In this document: piece after piece, positions 1-7,975 of the stretch
How the letters are laid out: the number at the start of each line of letters is the position of its first letter
How positions within the stretch are numbered: the first letter of the stretch is position 1
From: Clostridiaceae bacterium
GTDB lineage: Bacteria; Bacillota; Clostridia; Oscillospirales; Acutalibacteraceae
Assembly: GCA_016292575.1 (NCBI GenBank)
Contig: JAEDIH010000013.1
Location: forward strand, 1-23,394
Direction: 5' to 3'
DNA: 23,394 nucleotides
Notes under the pieces: generated by a model
What the model was told of the DNA's origin: nothing
The model's input: only the letters and a program-made list of their open reading frames with translations
The model's database searches: none
Translations under genes and position numbers: made by a program

Positions 1-10
1 AAGCAGTTTG

Positions 11-43
11 ACAAACAAAAACGCCCGCAAAAAATTGCAGGCG
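11..43 (-). terminator. Intrinsic terminator of the FMN riboswitch
   Basis: Read on the minus strand, an 8-bp stem (positions 35-42 pairing with 23-30, one G-U pair, 4-nt loop) is followed by a U-rich tract (complement of 11-22). It lies just after the FMN aptamer, so it is probably the expression platform, forming when FMN is bound and stopping transcription of the gene beyond the left edge. The ligand-dependent switching is inferred from the family. Confidence 0.75.
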
Positions 44-67
44 CAGAAAAGCAGATCATGTGTTTTT

Positions 68-184
68 CTTCTTCCGTCCGGACTATGACCGTCGGCTTCG
101 GAATTGCACCGAATCGGCTTTGCAAAAAAAGCAAAGTTCGCAGGCTGTAACTGCCGGTGAGGAATTGCACCTCGCCCTGAAGAT
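68..184 (-). ncRNA. FMN riboswitch (RFN element)
   Basis: The minus strand shows the conserved RFN blocks in order: AGGGCGAGGTGCAATTCC near the 5' end, then ACCGGCAGTTACAGCCTGCGA, a variable AT-rich hairpin, GATTCGGTGCAATTCCGAAG, GCCGACGGTCATAGTCCGGA and the closing GGAAGAAG that pairs with the 5' CTTC. FMN aptamers in Firmicutes sense flavin mononucleotide and repress riboflavin synthesis or uptake genes (ribDEAH or ribU). The regulated gene is outside the window to the left, so which one it is cannot be told. A consensus promoter lies upstream and a terminator downstream. Confidence 0.95.
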
Positions 185-200
185 TCATTTGTCTGGTAAC

Positions 201-229
201 AGTATATTACTCTTTTTTGTTTTTGTCAA
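201..229 (-). promoter_or_regulatory. Sigma-A promoter of the FMN riboswitch transcript
   Basis: On the minus strand a perfect -35 TTGACA (224-229) is separated by 17 bp from TATACT (201-206). Transcription would start near 194, about 10 nt before the aptamer. It sits directly downstream of the manA stop codon, so the riboswitch transcript has its own promoter. Confidence 0.88.
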
Positions 230-244
230 CAGTTTTCTGGGTTT

Positions 245-1204
245 TTATACTCTTGTTTCAAGCACGGTGAGAGAACCGAGCAGCTCAACTTCTCCGAGCC
301 CTGCCGGGAGGAAAACGCTTTCGCCCTTATAGAAGGTCAGGACGCTGTCCTTATGGCAGAGCACGCCGTTGCCCTCAAGCGCAACAAGGGAGACGAACGA
401 GCTTTCGTCCGCGGTCACCTTCAGGCTTTCCTTAACGTCGAGCCTGTAGGAGGTAAAGCTTTTGCAGGAAGCAAGGAGCGTCCTTTTGCTTTCGCCGATA
501 GGCTCGGTTCCCTTCGGCTCAAAATCGGTTTCGGCGGTCTTTTTGAGGTTCAGGACGTCAAGCGCCTTTTGAACATGAAGCTCCCTTGGCTTTCCGTTTT
601 GCAGCCGTCCGTAGTCATAAACGCGGTAGGTGACATTTGAGCTTTGCTGAACCTCCGCAAGGAGAATCCCCTTTCCGATTGCGTGGAGCGTCCCGGCTTT
701 GATGAAAAAGACGTCGCCCTTTTTGACGGGTACTCTGTTGCAGTGTTCAAGCACGGTGTTGTTTAAAACAGCACTTTCAAACTGCTCTTTCGTCATATCC
801 TCGCTCAGTCCGAAAACAAGGCTTGCGCCCTCCTCGCAGTCAAGGATATACCACATTTCGGTTTTGCCGTCCTGGTTTTCATATTTTCTTGCGTAGTCGT
901 CGTCCGGGTGAACCTGCAAGGAGAGATTGTCCCTTGCGTCAATCAGCTTTATGAGCACGGGAAAGGAGGAAAACCTTTCCGCCCTTGTGCCGAGGAAGTC
1001 TTTGCCCTCGTTTGAAAGGACGTCGAAAAGCGTTCTGCCCTTAAAGGCGGTGTTTTCAACAATACATTCGCCGTCCGGGTGGCAGGAAAGCACCCACGCT
1101 TCCGCCTGGCGGTCGGTTTCCGCCGGGTAATCAAACTCCCTTGAAAGGCGTGTTCCGCCCCAGATGTAATCCTTTATTGCCGGTGAAAGTTTTAACGGTT
1201 TCAT
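245..1204 (-). CDS. manA: Mannose-6-phosphate isomerase (type I PMI)
   Basis: Interconverts mannose 6-phosphate and fructose 6-phosphate in the cytosol, linking mannose use with glycolysis and GDP-mannose supply. The 319-aa product has the short Firmicutes form of the cupin-type zinc enzyme. It starts with KLSPAIKDYIWGG and carries SLQVHPDDDYA, GKTEMWYIL and KAGTLHAIGKG, which supply the His/Glu metal ligands, and then AEVQQSSNVTYRVYDYGR, the family signature near the active site. The ATG at 1204 has a GAAAGG ribosome binding site about 10 nt upstream. It is divergent from the bofA-like gene, with only about 70 bp between the starts. It is not part of a visible sugar operon; no promoter could be assigned with confidence. 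Confidence 0.93.
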   Translation of the reverse strand: MKPLKLSPAIKDYIWGGTRLSREFDYPAETDRQAEAWVLSCHPDGECIVENTAFKGRTLFDVLSNEGKDFLGTRAERFSSFPVLIKLIDARDNLSLQVHPDDDYARKYENQDGKTEMWYILDCEEGASLVFGLSEDMTKEQFESAVLNNTVLEHCNRVPVKKGDVFFIKAGTLHAIGKGILLAEVQQSSNVTYRVYDYGRLQNGKPRELHVQKALDVLNLKKTAETDFEPKGTEPIGESKRTLLASCKSFTSYRLDVKESLKVTADESSFVSLVALEGNGVLCHKDSVLTFYKGESVFLPAGLGEVELLGSLTVLETRV

Positions 1205-1274
1205 ATTCTACAACCTTTCAATTATCATATCCGCGCTCTTTTCAAAATAAACTGTTATGAAAGGAGCGATAAAA

Positions 1275-1538
1275 ATGCAGCTTAAAAGCACCTCAGTGAT
1301 AATAATGCTTGCCGTCTTTTCTCTCATCACTCTTGCGTTGATGATAAAAAGCAAGCACTTTTTCAAGGCACTCGTCCTCTCCGCCGCGCAGGGCGTTGCC
1401 GGGCTTTTTGCGGTCAATCTGCTTTCGGCGGCAACCGGCGTTTCGCTTGCGGTAAACGGCGTAACGCTTGCCCTGTCCGCAATCGGCTCTCTGCCGGCGG
1501 TTATTGCAATGCTTGTTTCAAGGCTGTTCCTTGTCTGA
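1275..1538 (+). CDS. bofA: BofA-like pro-sigma-K processing inhibitor family protein
   Basis: An 87-aa hydrophobic protein with two or three membrane segments and the BofA family pattern in its C-terminal half (AAQGVAGLFAVNLL, then TGVSLAVNGVTL and IGSLPAVIAML). In Bacillus, BofA sits in the outer forespore membrane and holds the protease SpoIVFB inactive until the engulfed forespore signals, delaying sigma-K activation. Clostridial homologs often occur without spoIVFA/FB, so the exact role here is uncertain. The start is set at the ATG at 1275, because AAGGAG at 1261-1266 lies 8 nt before it; the ATG at 1257 would put that site inside the gene. The gene stands alone, divergent from manA and convergent with the amidase gene, with only 2 bp between stops. 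Confidence 0.82.
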   Translation: MQLKSTSVIIMLAVFSLITLALMIKSKHFFKALVLSAAQGVAGLFAVNLLSAATGVSLAVNGVTLALSAIGSLPAVIAMLVSRLFLV

Positions 1539-1540
1539 AC

Positions 1541-4297
1541 TCACTGCGCAAGATAGCTTTCAATTCCGTCTGCTATTGCAGAGGCTATCTTATCGCGGTT
1601 TGAGGAATCGAGCAGCAGCCTGCACTCGTTTTCGTTCGTGATGAACGCGGTTTCAACAAGTACGCTCGGACACTCCTCAAGCCTTGTTACGCTGAACGGG
1701 TTATATATCGTTCCGACCGCGCAGTCGGAGCGCTTTGACGGCTCTGCGGCATAAAAGTCATTTTGGAAAAGAGCAAGCATTTTTTCATATATTGCGCCTG
1801 CAAGCGGCTTTGAAAACGGACGGTAGTAATAGACCGCCGTTCCGAGCTTTGACGTGTTGACGGACGCATTGCAGTGAATGCTGACAAAAAGGTCGGCGTT
1901 CTGATTCCTTGCATAGGTCTTGCGCTGCTCAAGCGTTATGTCGCTGTTGTCCGTGCGCGTAAGCAGCACCCTTGCGCCGCGCTTTTCAAGCTCGTTTTTG
2001 GCTGCTGCGGCAAGGGCAAAGTTGAGCACGCTTTCGTTCACCGCGCCGGAAAGACCTTCGGCTCCGCCGTCCGAGCCGCCGTGACCGGGGTCAAGAACAA
2101 TGAGCGTGTCAGAAAGCTTTTTCGGCTTTCCTTTAATTGTCAGGACAAGCTGTCCGCTGCTGTTTCGCGTAATACTGTAGCCGTAATAAGCCCCCTCCTT
2201 TCTGAGGGCAAAGGTGAGGTTTACGGCCGTTTGCGAGGAATCCGCGCTCCAGCCGGCAGACGAAACAACAGAGCTTTGCGAGGTATCTATTGCGCCGCCT
2301 GCGGACGAGGTGTAATAAAACGTGAAGCGGATATACTGCGCCGTGAACGCGCTTACGTTGAATTTTTTGGAGTATGCCGAGTAGTATGACTGCGGTCCGA
2401 ACGAGAACGAATACGGAACCTCCCAATTCATGTTAAGCCTGATTTCAAGGTCTCCGTTTTTGGTTTCCGATGAGGCAACGCTTATGCGGTTTTCTCCCTG
2501 GTCTGCGTAGGGAACGAGCATAACGTCCCCGGTCTGAACGCGTCTGCCGGAGGTAAGGGAAAAGAAGTCGCGCGTAATGCCCTCCTCGCTGTCATAAACC
2601 TGACTTTGACCGGTAACGTAGTCGATAGTGCCTTTTACAAGCGGGGTGTAATACGGAACAAAGCTGTCGTCATCTATTTGCGGCGTCCATGTGTCGGCGT
2701 AATCCGCCGTTACAACGCACATTTGGTTGCCGGTATATTGTCTGAAAGGCGTTGTATTGCTGACGGTGCTCGTCTGCCCGTCCTCGTTGTTTGAAACATT
2801 ATTGCCTATTGTGACCTTTTCCGTGTTGTTCGGCTTTGCCGAAGCTTCTCCGGCGTTTCCGGAATAAATCACCGCCGGCCCCTCCTTGGTAAAGGTTTCC
2901 CCGTTATAGGAGGCAACAACGGAAAGCCGACCGATCGAGTCAATTTCAACCTTGCTGTTCGGCGCGGTAACGGTTGCCGTGTACTCGCAGCAGCCGTCCT
3001 TTTCCTTTGTGGTTTTTTCGGCCTCAAAGCGCAAAGCACCGGCTCTGACGGTTACCGAAGCGCCGGAAACAGCGGTAACGGTTACCTTTATCTTCTGCCC
3101 CTCAGAGACGTAAAGGGCGGAGCCGGGCTCGATTTTCTGAATAAGCTCGTCCTCAAAATTGACATTGACAAGATAAGTAAGCTTTTTTGCGCACTGGGAG
3201 AACACAAACTCGTTCTTTCCGTTTTTGAGCGCTAAATCGAGCGTGATTTTTCCGTCCTTTGACGTTTCAAGCTCCTCATTTTCAAAATATACCGGGTAAA
3301 GATATGAGCCGTGCAGGGTAAGGCTCGCCTTGTGTTCGCCGGTCTGCACCGCCGAGCCCTCGGTATAGCCGTCGATTGAAAGGGGCGAAAAGGCAAGAGA
3401 AAAGTCAACACCGTTTTCAAGATATTCCCTCACGGCCGAAAAGCATTTTCCAAGGTCGTTCTGAACCTTTGAAAGCGAGCAGAAAAGCCTTGAGGAAACA
3501 AAGGAAAAGGAATCGGCAAGCCTTGTGTTTTTGAGCGCAAGGGAGGCGTCCGCCTTTTTGGAGTCCGCAAGCCTGACCGCGGCGCAAAGACCGACTTCCG
3601 TCCGCTCGCAAAGGGGGTGAAATTTTTCCAGCGCGGCTTTGCTTTTCTCCTCGCTTTTTTCGCTCAGAGTAAGAAGGAAAAAGAGCGGCTTGTCCTTTTT
3701 GAACGCAAGCTCCTGCACTTCGCCGAAGCTTGAATCAAGCTCAAGCGCAACGCTTTTTTTGCCCTTGCTCAAAGCGGCTTTTTCAAAGCGTTTGCAAATG
3801 TCGGCGGCGCTTTTTTCCTTTGTGCCTGTCAGAATTATTCCGTCAACATCAAAGGAAAAAGCCTTTTTAAAATCGGAGTCCTTTTTTGAAATATCGACTT
3901 CAAGATATATGCTTTTTCCCTGCTTTTTAAGCTTTTTTAAAAAGCTTTTGAGCGCCTTTTGCTTTTTTGCGGAAAGGGAACCGCTTTTTGAAGCGGAAAA
4001 CGCCTTTGTTTTTACGAACACGCTGTCAAAGCAGGAGGAGGAAAGGAACGCGAGCGAGTCCTCGCCTGCCTCGTTCTGTTCGGCAAAGCCGCCGGAAAGC
4101 GAAAAATCCTCGTCCTCAACAGCTCTCACCGCAGTGGGCAGCTTTTTTGCCCTTTGCTTTTGCGCGCTTTCGGTAAAATCGCCGTTCACGGCGGACGGGC
4201 CGCTTTTTTGCGTTTTAATGTATCTCAGCGCAAAAATACCGCTGAGCAGCAGTATCAGAGCGCAGACGGATATGATAACTATATTGCTTTTTTTCAT
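1541..4297 (-). CDS. Membrane-anchored N-acetylmuramoyl-L-alanine amidase (Amidase_3) with large N-terminal region
   Basis: A 918-aa cell-wall hydrolase expected to cut the bond between muramic acid and the stem peptide outside the membrane. Residues 6-24 form an N-terminal membrane anchor. The C-terminal domain (about 730-915) is a zinc amidase of the AmiC/CwlD type: LDPGHGGSDGGA (His ~739), NES (Glu ~755), VSIHCNAS (His ~808) and the catalytic Glu in VETAFITN (~882). Between them lie an alpha/beta region (about 80-340) resembling a worn-down GHL10 barrel, beta-rich probably Ig-like stretches (about 340-500), and a beta-rich region including a Ser/Asn/Thr-rich linker (about 500-725). The ATG at 4297 was chosen over the upstream in-frame start at 4381 because AAAGGA lies 8 nt before it and a normal signal anchor follows. 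It sits 93 bp downstream of the GHL10 lipoprotein gene on the same strand, suggesting co-expression. Confidence 0.88.
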   Translation of the reverse strand: MKKSNIVIISVCALILLLSGIFALRYIKTQKSGPSAVNGDFTESAQKQRAKKLPTAVRAVEDEDFSLSGGFAEQNEAGEDSLAFLSSSCFDSVFVKTKAFSASKSGSLSAKKQKALKSFLKKLKKQGKSIYLEVDISKKDSDFKKAFSFDVDGIILTGTKEKSAADICKRFEKAALSKGKKSVALELDSSFGEVQELAFKKDKPLFFLLTLSEKSEEKSKAALEKFHPLCERTEVGLCAAVRLADSKKADASLALKNTRLADSFSFVSSRLFCSLSKVQNDLGKCFSAVREYLENGVDFSLAFSPLSIDGYTEGSAVQTGEHKASLTLHGSYLYPVYFENEELETSKDGKITLDLALKNGKNEFVFSQCAKKLTYLVNVNFEDELIQKIEPGSALYVSEGQKIKVTVTAVSGASVTVRAGALRFEAEKTTKEKDGCCEYTATVTAPNSKVEIDSIGRLSVVASYNGETFTKEGPAVIYSGNAGEASAKPNNTEKVTIGNNVSNNEDGQTSTVSNTTPFRQYTGNQMCVVTADYADTWTPQIDDDSFVPYYTPLVKGTIDYVTGQSQVYDSEEGITRDFFSLTSGRRVQTGDVMLVPYADQGENRISVASSETKNGDLEIRLNMNWEVPYSFSFGPQSYYSAYSKKFNVSAFTAQYIRFTFYYTSSAGGAIDTSQSSVVSSAGWSADSSQTAVNLTFALRKEGAYYGYSITRNSSGQLVLTIKGKPKKLSDTLIVLDPGHGGSDGGAEGLSGAVNESVLNFALAAAAKNELEKRGARVLLTRTDNSDITLEQRKTYARNQNADLFVSIHCNASVNTSKLGTAVYYYRPFSKPLAGAIYEKMLALFQNDFYAAEPSKRSDCAVGTIYNPFSVTRLEECPSVLVETAFITNENECRLLLDSSNRDKIASAIADGIESYLAQ

Positions 4298-4390
4298 TTC
4301 GGATATCCTTTGGTTTTGTAATTCGGTCTGAACGGCTTTATTATACCACACTTTTTGCGCTTTGCAAACCGCCGGAAGCAAGTAAAACTT

Positions 4391-5578
4391 TCAGTTTAAA
4401 AAACTCATCGAATAAAGGCAGTAGCCGTCATAGCCGTTTTCCTCAAGGAATTTTATCTGACGAGCAATTATATCTTCGTTTTTTATCCATTCGTCCTTTC
4501 CGCTTTCGCCTGCGTTCGGGTCCTCCTTTCCCTCCTTATAGAGGGCAAGACCGGCGCAAAGGCGGACGTTTTTGCTTTTGACGGCGCTTTTCCACTCCTT
4601 TGCACAGCTTTCAAAGGGCAGGCTTTCGTTTTCAAAGCCGAAGTAAAGCTGCGGAATAATAAGGTCGCACCAGCCGTCCTCGCTGCCCCATTTTTCGGTA
4701 TCAGCATAGTATTGGGCGTAGTTTTTTTCAAGATTTCCACCGGGGCTGATGCTGAAAACCTTTTTTGGAGAAAAGCGTTTGACCTCAAGGTAAATTCCGC
4801 GCACAAGGGCGTTGACATTCTCACGCCGCCACTCGGAAAGCGAAAGTGCTCCGCCGGCCTTTTTGTACTCTTCAAACTGCACGCAGTCGATTTTTTCGCT
4901 CTCTGAGGGATAAAAATAATCGTCAATATGTATTCCGGAAACGTCATAGTTTTCAAGTATCTCGCGCACACCTAAGATTATGAGCCTTTGTGCCTTCAGC
5001 GAAGCCGGCGAAAAAAACATTCCCTCCTCAAGGGTGACGACGTCGGGATAGGAAAAAGTTTTTCCGGGGCTGTTTTCAGAGAGCTTTTCCTTTTCCTTTC
5101 CCTTTGGAAGGATACGGTAAGGATTTATCCACGCATGAACGGACAAATCAAAGCACTTTGCCTGCTTTGTTATTACGGAAAGGAAATCAAAGGAAAGCTT
5201 TTCCCCCTGCCTTTTTGCAACGCAGAACGACGTGGGGAAAAGCGAGCTTTCATATATAGCGTCGGCAAACGGTCTGACATGGACAAAAACGGTGTTGATG
5301 TCATGCTCCTTAAGCTTTTGAAACCTTTCGGAAAGGTAGGCGGAAAACTCCTTTTCGCTCCCCTTCGGCGCAGCCTCAAGCTCAAGATAGGAAAACCAGA
5401 CTCCGCGCACCTGCTTTGCAATATCAAGAAAATTTTCGCGGTCGGCAACGCCGTTTGCGATATCTTCGTCTCCGAAATACACCGTTTCGTCATTGACGCT
5501 GTTGTTTTCGCACGAGCTGAAAAGAGAAAGGAGCAAAAGCGAAGCCAGCAAGGAGGAAATTAATTTTTTTGCTTTCAC
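4391..5578 (-). CDS. GHL10-family (DUF187) glycosyl hydrolase-like lipoprotein
   Basis: A 395-aa exported protein. The N-terminus is a lipoprotein signal peptide ending in LFSSC (Cys23), so it should be tethered to the outer face of the membrane. The rest is a TIM-barrel of the GHL10 family: QVRGVWFSYLE (about 57-67), NTVFVHVRPFADA, SVHAWINPYR (about 146-155) and GIHIDDYFYP (about 215-224) with the acidic pair D219-D220, then FSISPGG and LIIPQLYFGF. E. coli DigH (YddW), of this family, cleaves denuded peptidoglycan glycans made by amidases, and here an amidase gene lies directly downstream. The start is a GTG at 5578 preceded by AAAGGGG. It diverges from the zinc-ribbon gene. Specificity towards peptidoglycan is inferred. 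Confidence 0.87.
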   Translation of the reverse strand: MKAKKLISSLLASLLLLSLFSSCENNSVNDETVYFGDEDIANGVADRENFLDIAKQVRGVWFSYLELEAAPKGSEKEFSAYLSERFQKLKEHDINTVFVHVRPFADAIYESSLFPTSFCVAKRQGEKLSFDFLSVITKQAKCFDLSVHAWINPYRILPKGKEKEKLSENSPGKTFSYPDVVTLEEGMFFSPASLKAQRLIILGVREILENYDVSGIHIDDYFYPSESEKIDCVQFEEYKKAGGALSLSEWRRENVNALVRGIYLEVKRFSPKKVFSISPGGNLEKNYAQYYADTEKWGSEDGWCDLIIPQLYFGFENESLPFESCAKEWKSAVKSKNVRLCAGLALYKEGKEDPNAGESGKDEWIKNEDIIARQIKFLEENGYDGYCLYSMSFLN

Positions 5579-5597
5579 GCCGCTTCACCCCTTTCTC

Positions 5598-5626
5598 TTG
5601 ACAAGACAGTAAAAAAATAATAATAT
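5598..5626 (+). promoter_or_regulatory. Sigma-A promoter of the zinc-ribbon/DUF1294 operon
   Basis: TTGACA (5598-5603), 17-bp spacer, TAATAT (5621-5626). Transcription would start around 5633, leaving a leader of only about 17 nt before the ATG at 5650. Confidence 0.8.
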
Positions 5627-5649
5627 ACTATATAAAGGAGGTCATGGAA

Positions 5650-5928
5650 ATGGCAATTAAAACACCGGAAAAGCTAATCACCAAAAGCCACGGAAAATCA
5701 AACCGCGTCCCTTGCCCGAGCTGCAAAAAGGAGGTTTGCTTTTCCCTTTTTGAAAACGTTGATCTCTCCCCCGTTGCGGCACTTTTGAAAAAACAGGGCG
5801 GCTTTTTTGCCGTTTGCCCCGAGTGCGCGGCGGTCTTTTCCGTTAACGAAAACTATATTCGCGAAAAGGAGAGCGGAACGGTCTGCGCAATGACTCAAAG
5901 CGACCTTTCAAAGTGGGTGAACAAATAA
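5650..5928 (+). CDS. Small zinc-ribbon protein of unknown function
   Basis: A 92-aa soluble protein with two Cys pairs, CPSC (about residues 23-26) and CPEC (about 57-60), spaced as in a four-cysteine zinc ribbon. The stretch between and after them shows no recognisable enzyme motif, and I do not recognise the family. The ATG at 5650 is preferred to the in-frame ATG at 5644 because the AAGGAGG at 5635-5641 is 8 nt from the former but only 2 nt from the latter. It shares a TAATG overlap with the next gene, so the two are translated together and may work together. A nucleic-acid or protein-binding role is possible but unproven. Confidence 0.72.
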   Translation: MAIKTPEKLITKSHGKSNRVPCPSCKKEVCFSLFENVDLSPVAALLKKQGGFFAVCPECAAVFSVNENYIREKESGTVCAMTQSDLSKWVNK

Positions 5929-6230
5929 TGAGCGTTAATTTTCGCCTTATCCTCGCTTATTTCATTGCCGTTTCGCTCGTTTCTGCCATACTTACCGTCT
6001 GCGACAAATACCTCGCTCAGCACAACCGCAGACGGATAAGCGAAAAAGCACTTTTTGCTTCGGCAATTTTGGGAGGCAGCCTTTTTGAATACCTCACGAT
6101 GAAGCTCATCAGGCACAAAACGCTGCACAAAAGGTTCATGCTCGGTCTTCCGGCAATCTTTATCTTCCAGATTGCTTTGCTCGTTTTTCTTTATCTGCGC
6201 TTTGTTAAAACGGGAATTATTGCTTTGTAA
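5928..6230 (+). CDS. DUF1294 family small membrane protein
   Basis: A 100-aa inner-membrane protein with three or so hydrophobic segments (about 6-24, 45-58, 77-97). The central cytoplasmic segment carries the DUF1294 pattern: a lysine and RRRISEKAL, then an alanine/glycine-rich helix (ILGGSLFEYLTMKLIRHKT), with the conserved RHKT near residue 66. The function of DUF1294 is unknown; it occurs alone or fused to cold-shock domains in other bacteria. The start at 5928 overlaps the stop of the zinc-ribbon gene by one base (TAATG), so it is translationally coupled. The longer GTG start at 5913 would only add five residues and is less likely. It converges on the sipL-like gene, with 13 bp between stops. 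Confidence 0.82.
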   Translation: MSVNFRLILAYFIAVSLVSAILTVCDKYLAQHNRRRISEKALFASAILGGSLFEYLTMKLIRHKTLHKRFMLGLPAIFIFQIALLVFLYLRFVKTGIIAL

Positions 6231-6243
6231 TATACCGCCGCGT

Positions 6244-7776
6244 TCAGACGCACGGTATCATTATCATTTTATCTTCTTCAATTTCATCGCCGGAAATTCC
6301 GTTTTCATCGGCTATCGCCTTACAGGTTGAACCGTAACGCTTTGCAATGTTCCAGATTTTTTCGCCCTTTTTCGGATAGCAGATTATCAGCGCGCACCGT
6401 TCCGGTTTCTGTGCGCTTTCGTCCTCCTTTACCGCCATGCAGACGCGCCTTTGCTCTGCGGAAAAAACGTTGAACCTTGCTTTAAGCGTGAGCGAAAACT
6501 GAACTTTTTCCCCGCCGAGGGGCGAAGCTTCAATTTTTTCAACCGTAACATACGGCTCGCAAAGGACTTTCTGAAGCTTTTTATGGACGTTTGCGTCAAC
6601 TGTCAGCTCAAGATCCTTTTCCGCATACTGAATGTTCGAGTCGGCGTCGATGAAAATCAGCCCGGCAAGAATGTTTATGCGAAGCTCAAGCTTCTCTCCG
6701 TTTGAAGCAACGTTGCAGGAGCTTTTAAGGCACTGCGCGTCAATAATACTGCTTGCACTGCGACCGGAAAGCTCGGCCGTCTTTTTATATGTTTCGTTAA
6801 AATCAAAGGTATACGCTTTCTTGCAGATATCGACAAAGGAATAATCGGCCTTGAGCGCACAGCAGGTTGAATAGCAGTCCGTTACCGTTTTTATGCTCTT
6901 TTCCGCGGTACCCTTGACAAGGGCGCAAACCTTTGCGGCAATTTCAAGCAGGCGGTTGCTGCCGGAGGAATCTGAGCGCGGCTGGAGGTTCAATGCTCTT
7001 ACGCTGAGCTTTACAAAGCAGTCGTCGTCCTCGGAAAGATTAGGTATCTCAACAATCTGACTTATAGGCATTGAATGGCGGAACTTTTCAAGCTTCATTT
7101 GTGCCGAATCGGAGCAGTAGAACACCTCGGTTACAAGCTCTCCCTTTATAAGCAGCTTTCCGCTCACGGCCTTTGCGGACTCAAGCGTTGCAAAGCTCAG
7201 GCTTCTGACTATCTTGCCAATAGGCTCTGTGTCCTGCGGCAGCGACGCGGTTTCGGACATATCGAAGCACTTTTCTCCTGCGGCGGTAACGCAGGCTATG
7301 CTTTCCTCGCTTTGAAGCGTTTGCGCGCCGGAATTTTCAATCTGCGTTATCACCTCGGTTTTTTCAAAGCAGTGCGCTTTAAAAATTACACAAACGCTGC
7401 CGTCAATCGAAATTCGTCTGCGGCTTGCCGCGCGGCAGTTGATATACTCGGTCTCGCAATCGCAGGAAATGACGGCGCTTTCCGGAATATCCTTAAGCTC
7501 GGCAGTTTTTGAAAGCTCGGTCTTGTGCTCAAAGCAGTCAAGCTTTTCCTCGGAATTGACATAAACCAGGCGAATGACTATTTCACCCGAGGCAGTTATG
7601 CTGCTTTCCTCCTTACGCAGCGAATTGACAGAGGGGAAGGCGAAGCATTTAAGTATTCGCTTGATGTCCGAGCAGTAATCCGGCAGATTCAGCTCAAGGT
7701 CAATGCTTTGCTCCGCCGGAGGGGCAGGAACACATTTAAGAGCACTCAGTTCTTCTTTTTTTAATTCAAAATCCAT
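6244..7776 (-). CDS. sipL: SipL-like spore coat morphogenetic protein (SPOCS/DUF3794 domains plus LysM)
   Basis: A 510-aa protein without a signal peptide. It is built of repeated SPOCS (DUF3794) beta-rich modules, seen from the recurring pattern of LPDYCSDIKRIL at about 30-45, then IRLVYVNSEEKL, TEVFYCSD and similar strands. A C-terminal LysM domain (about 462-510: YPKKGEKIWNIAKRYG, then IADENGI and MIMIPCV) ends the protein. This architecture and length match SipL of Clostridioides difficile, which binds the ATPase SpoIVA through its LysM region and is needed to encase the forespore in coat. Expression in the mother cell (sigma-E) is expected, but I could not identify a convincing sigma-E promoter. 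AAAGGAG lies 8 nt before the ATG at 7776. Confidence 0.85.
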   Translation of the reverse strand: MDFELKKEELSALKCVPAPPAEQSIDLELNLPDYCSDIKRILKCFAFPSVNSLRKEESSITASGEIVIRLVYVNSEEKLDCFEHKTELSKTAELKDIPESAVISCDCETEYINCRAASRRRISIDGSVCVIFKAHCFEKTEVITQIENSGAQTLQSEESIACVTAAGEKCFDMSETASLPQDTEPIGKIVRSLSFATLESAKAVSGKLLIKGELVTEVFYCSDSAQMKLEKFRHSMPISQIVEIPNLSEDDDCFVKLSVRALNLQPRSDSSGSNRLLEIAAKVCALVKGTAEKSIKTVTDCYSTCCALKADYSFVDICKKAYTFDFNETYKKTAELSGRSASSIIDAQCLKSSCNVASNGEKLELRINILAGLIFIDADSNIQYAEKDLELTVDANVHKKLQKVLCEPYVTVEKIEASPLGGEKVQFSLTLKARFNVFSAEQRRVCMAVKEDESAQKPERCALIICYPKKGEKIWNIAKRYGSTCKAIADENGISGDEIEEDKMIMIPCV

Positions 7777-7890
7777 ATTGACATCTCCTTTTCACCGCGC
7801 CTGCGGCAAAATACTTCATAGTTAACTCTATTCAAAAAGCACACGCAATATGAGCACTGACGGACATGGATTTAAAAAGCGGTAAACTTT

Positions 7891-7910
7891 TTTTGAAAAA
7901 TTTTTCAAAA
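7891..7910. repeat. Perfect 20-bp palindrome between sipL and the DUF1292 gene
   Basis: Half-site TTTTGAAAAA followed directly by its exact reverse complement TTTTTCAAAA, with no spacer. It lies about 115 bp upstream of the sipL start and about 65 bp upstream of the -35 box of the DUF1292 promoter. It could be a regulator-binding site; the hairpin is too AT-rich to be a strong terminator. Confidence 0.6.
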
Positions 7911-7975
7911 GCCGGCAGACAAAAAGCACCCCCTGCTCAAAGCGGATAAATCTTTTGCAGAAATTGATTTAATTA

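Noticed and set aside
60..332. 90-codon frame over the riboswitch
   Set aside because: It overlaps the FMN aptamer, promoter and the end of manA, and shows no protein family.
3639..4331. 230-codon Ser/Phe-rich frame on the plus strand
   Set aside because: Mirror of the Lys/Glu-rich stretch of the amidase; low complexity and no start signal.
7777..7900. Sigma-E promoter for sipL
   Set aside because: A CATATT-like -10 can be found, but no matching -35 at the right distance was convincing.
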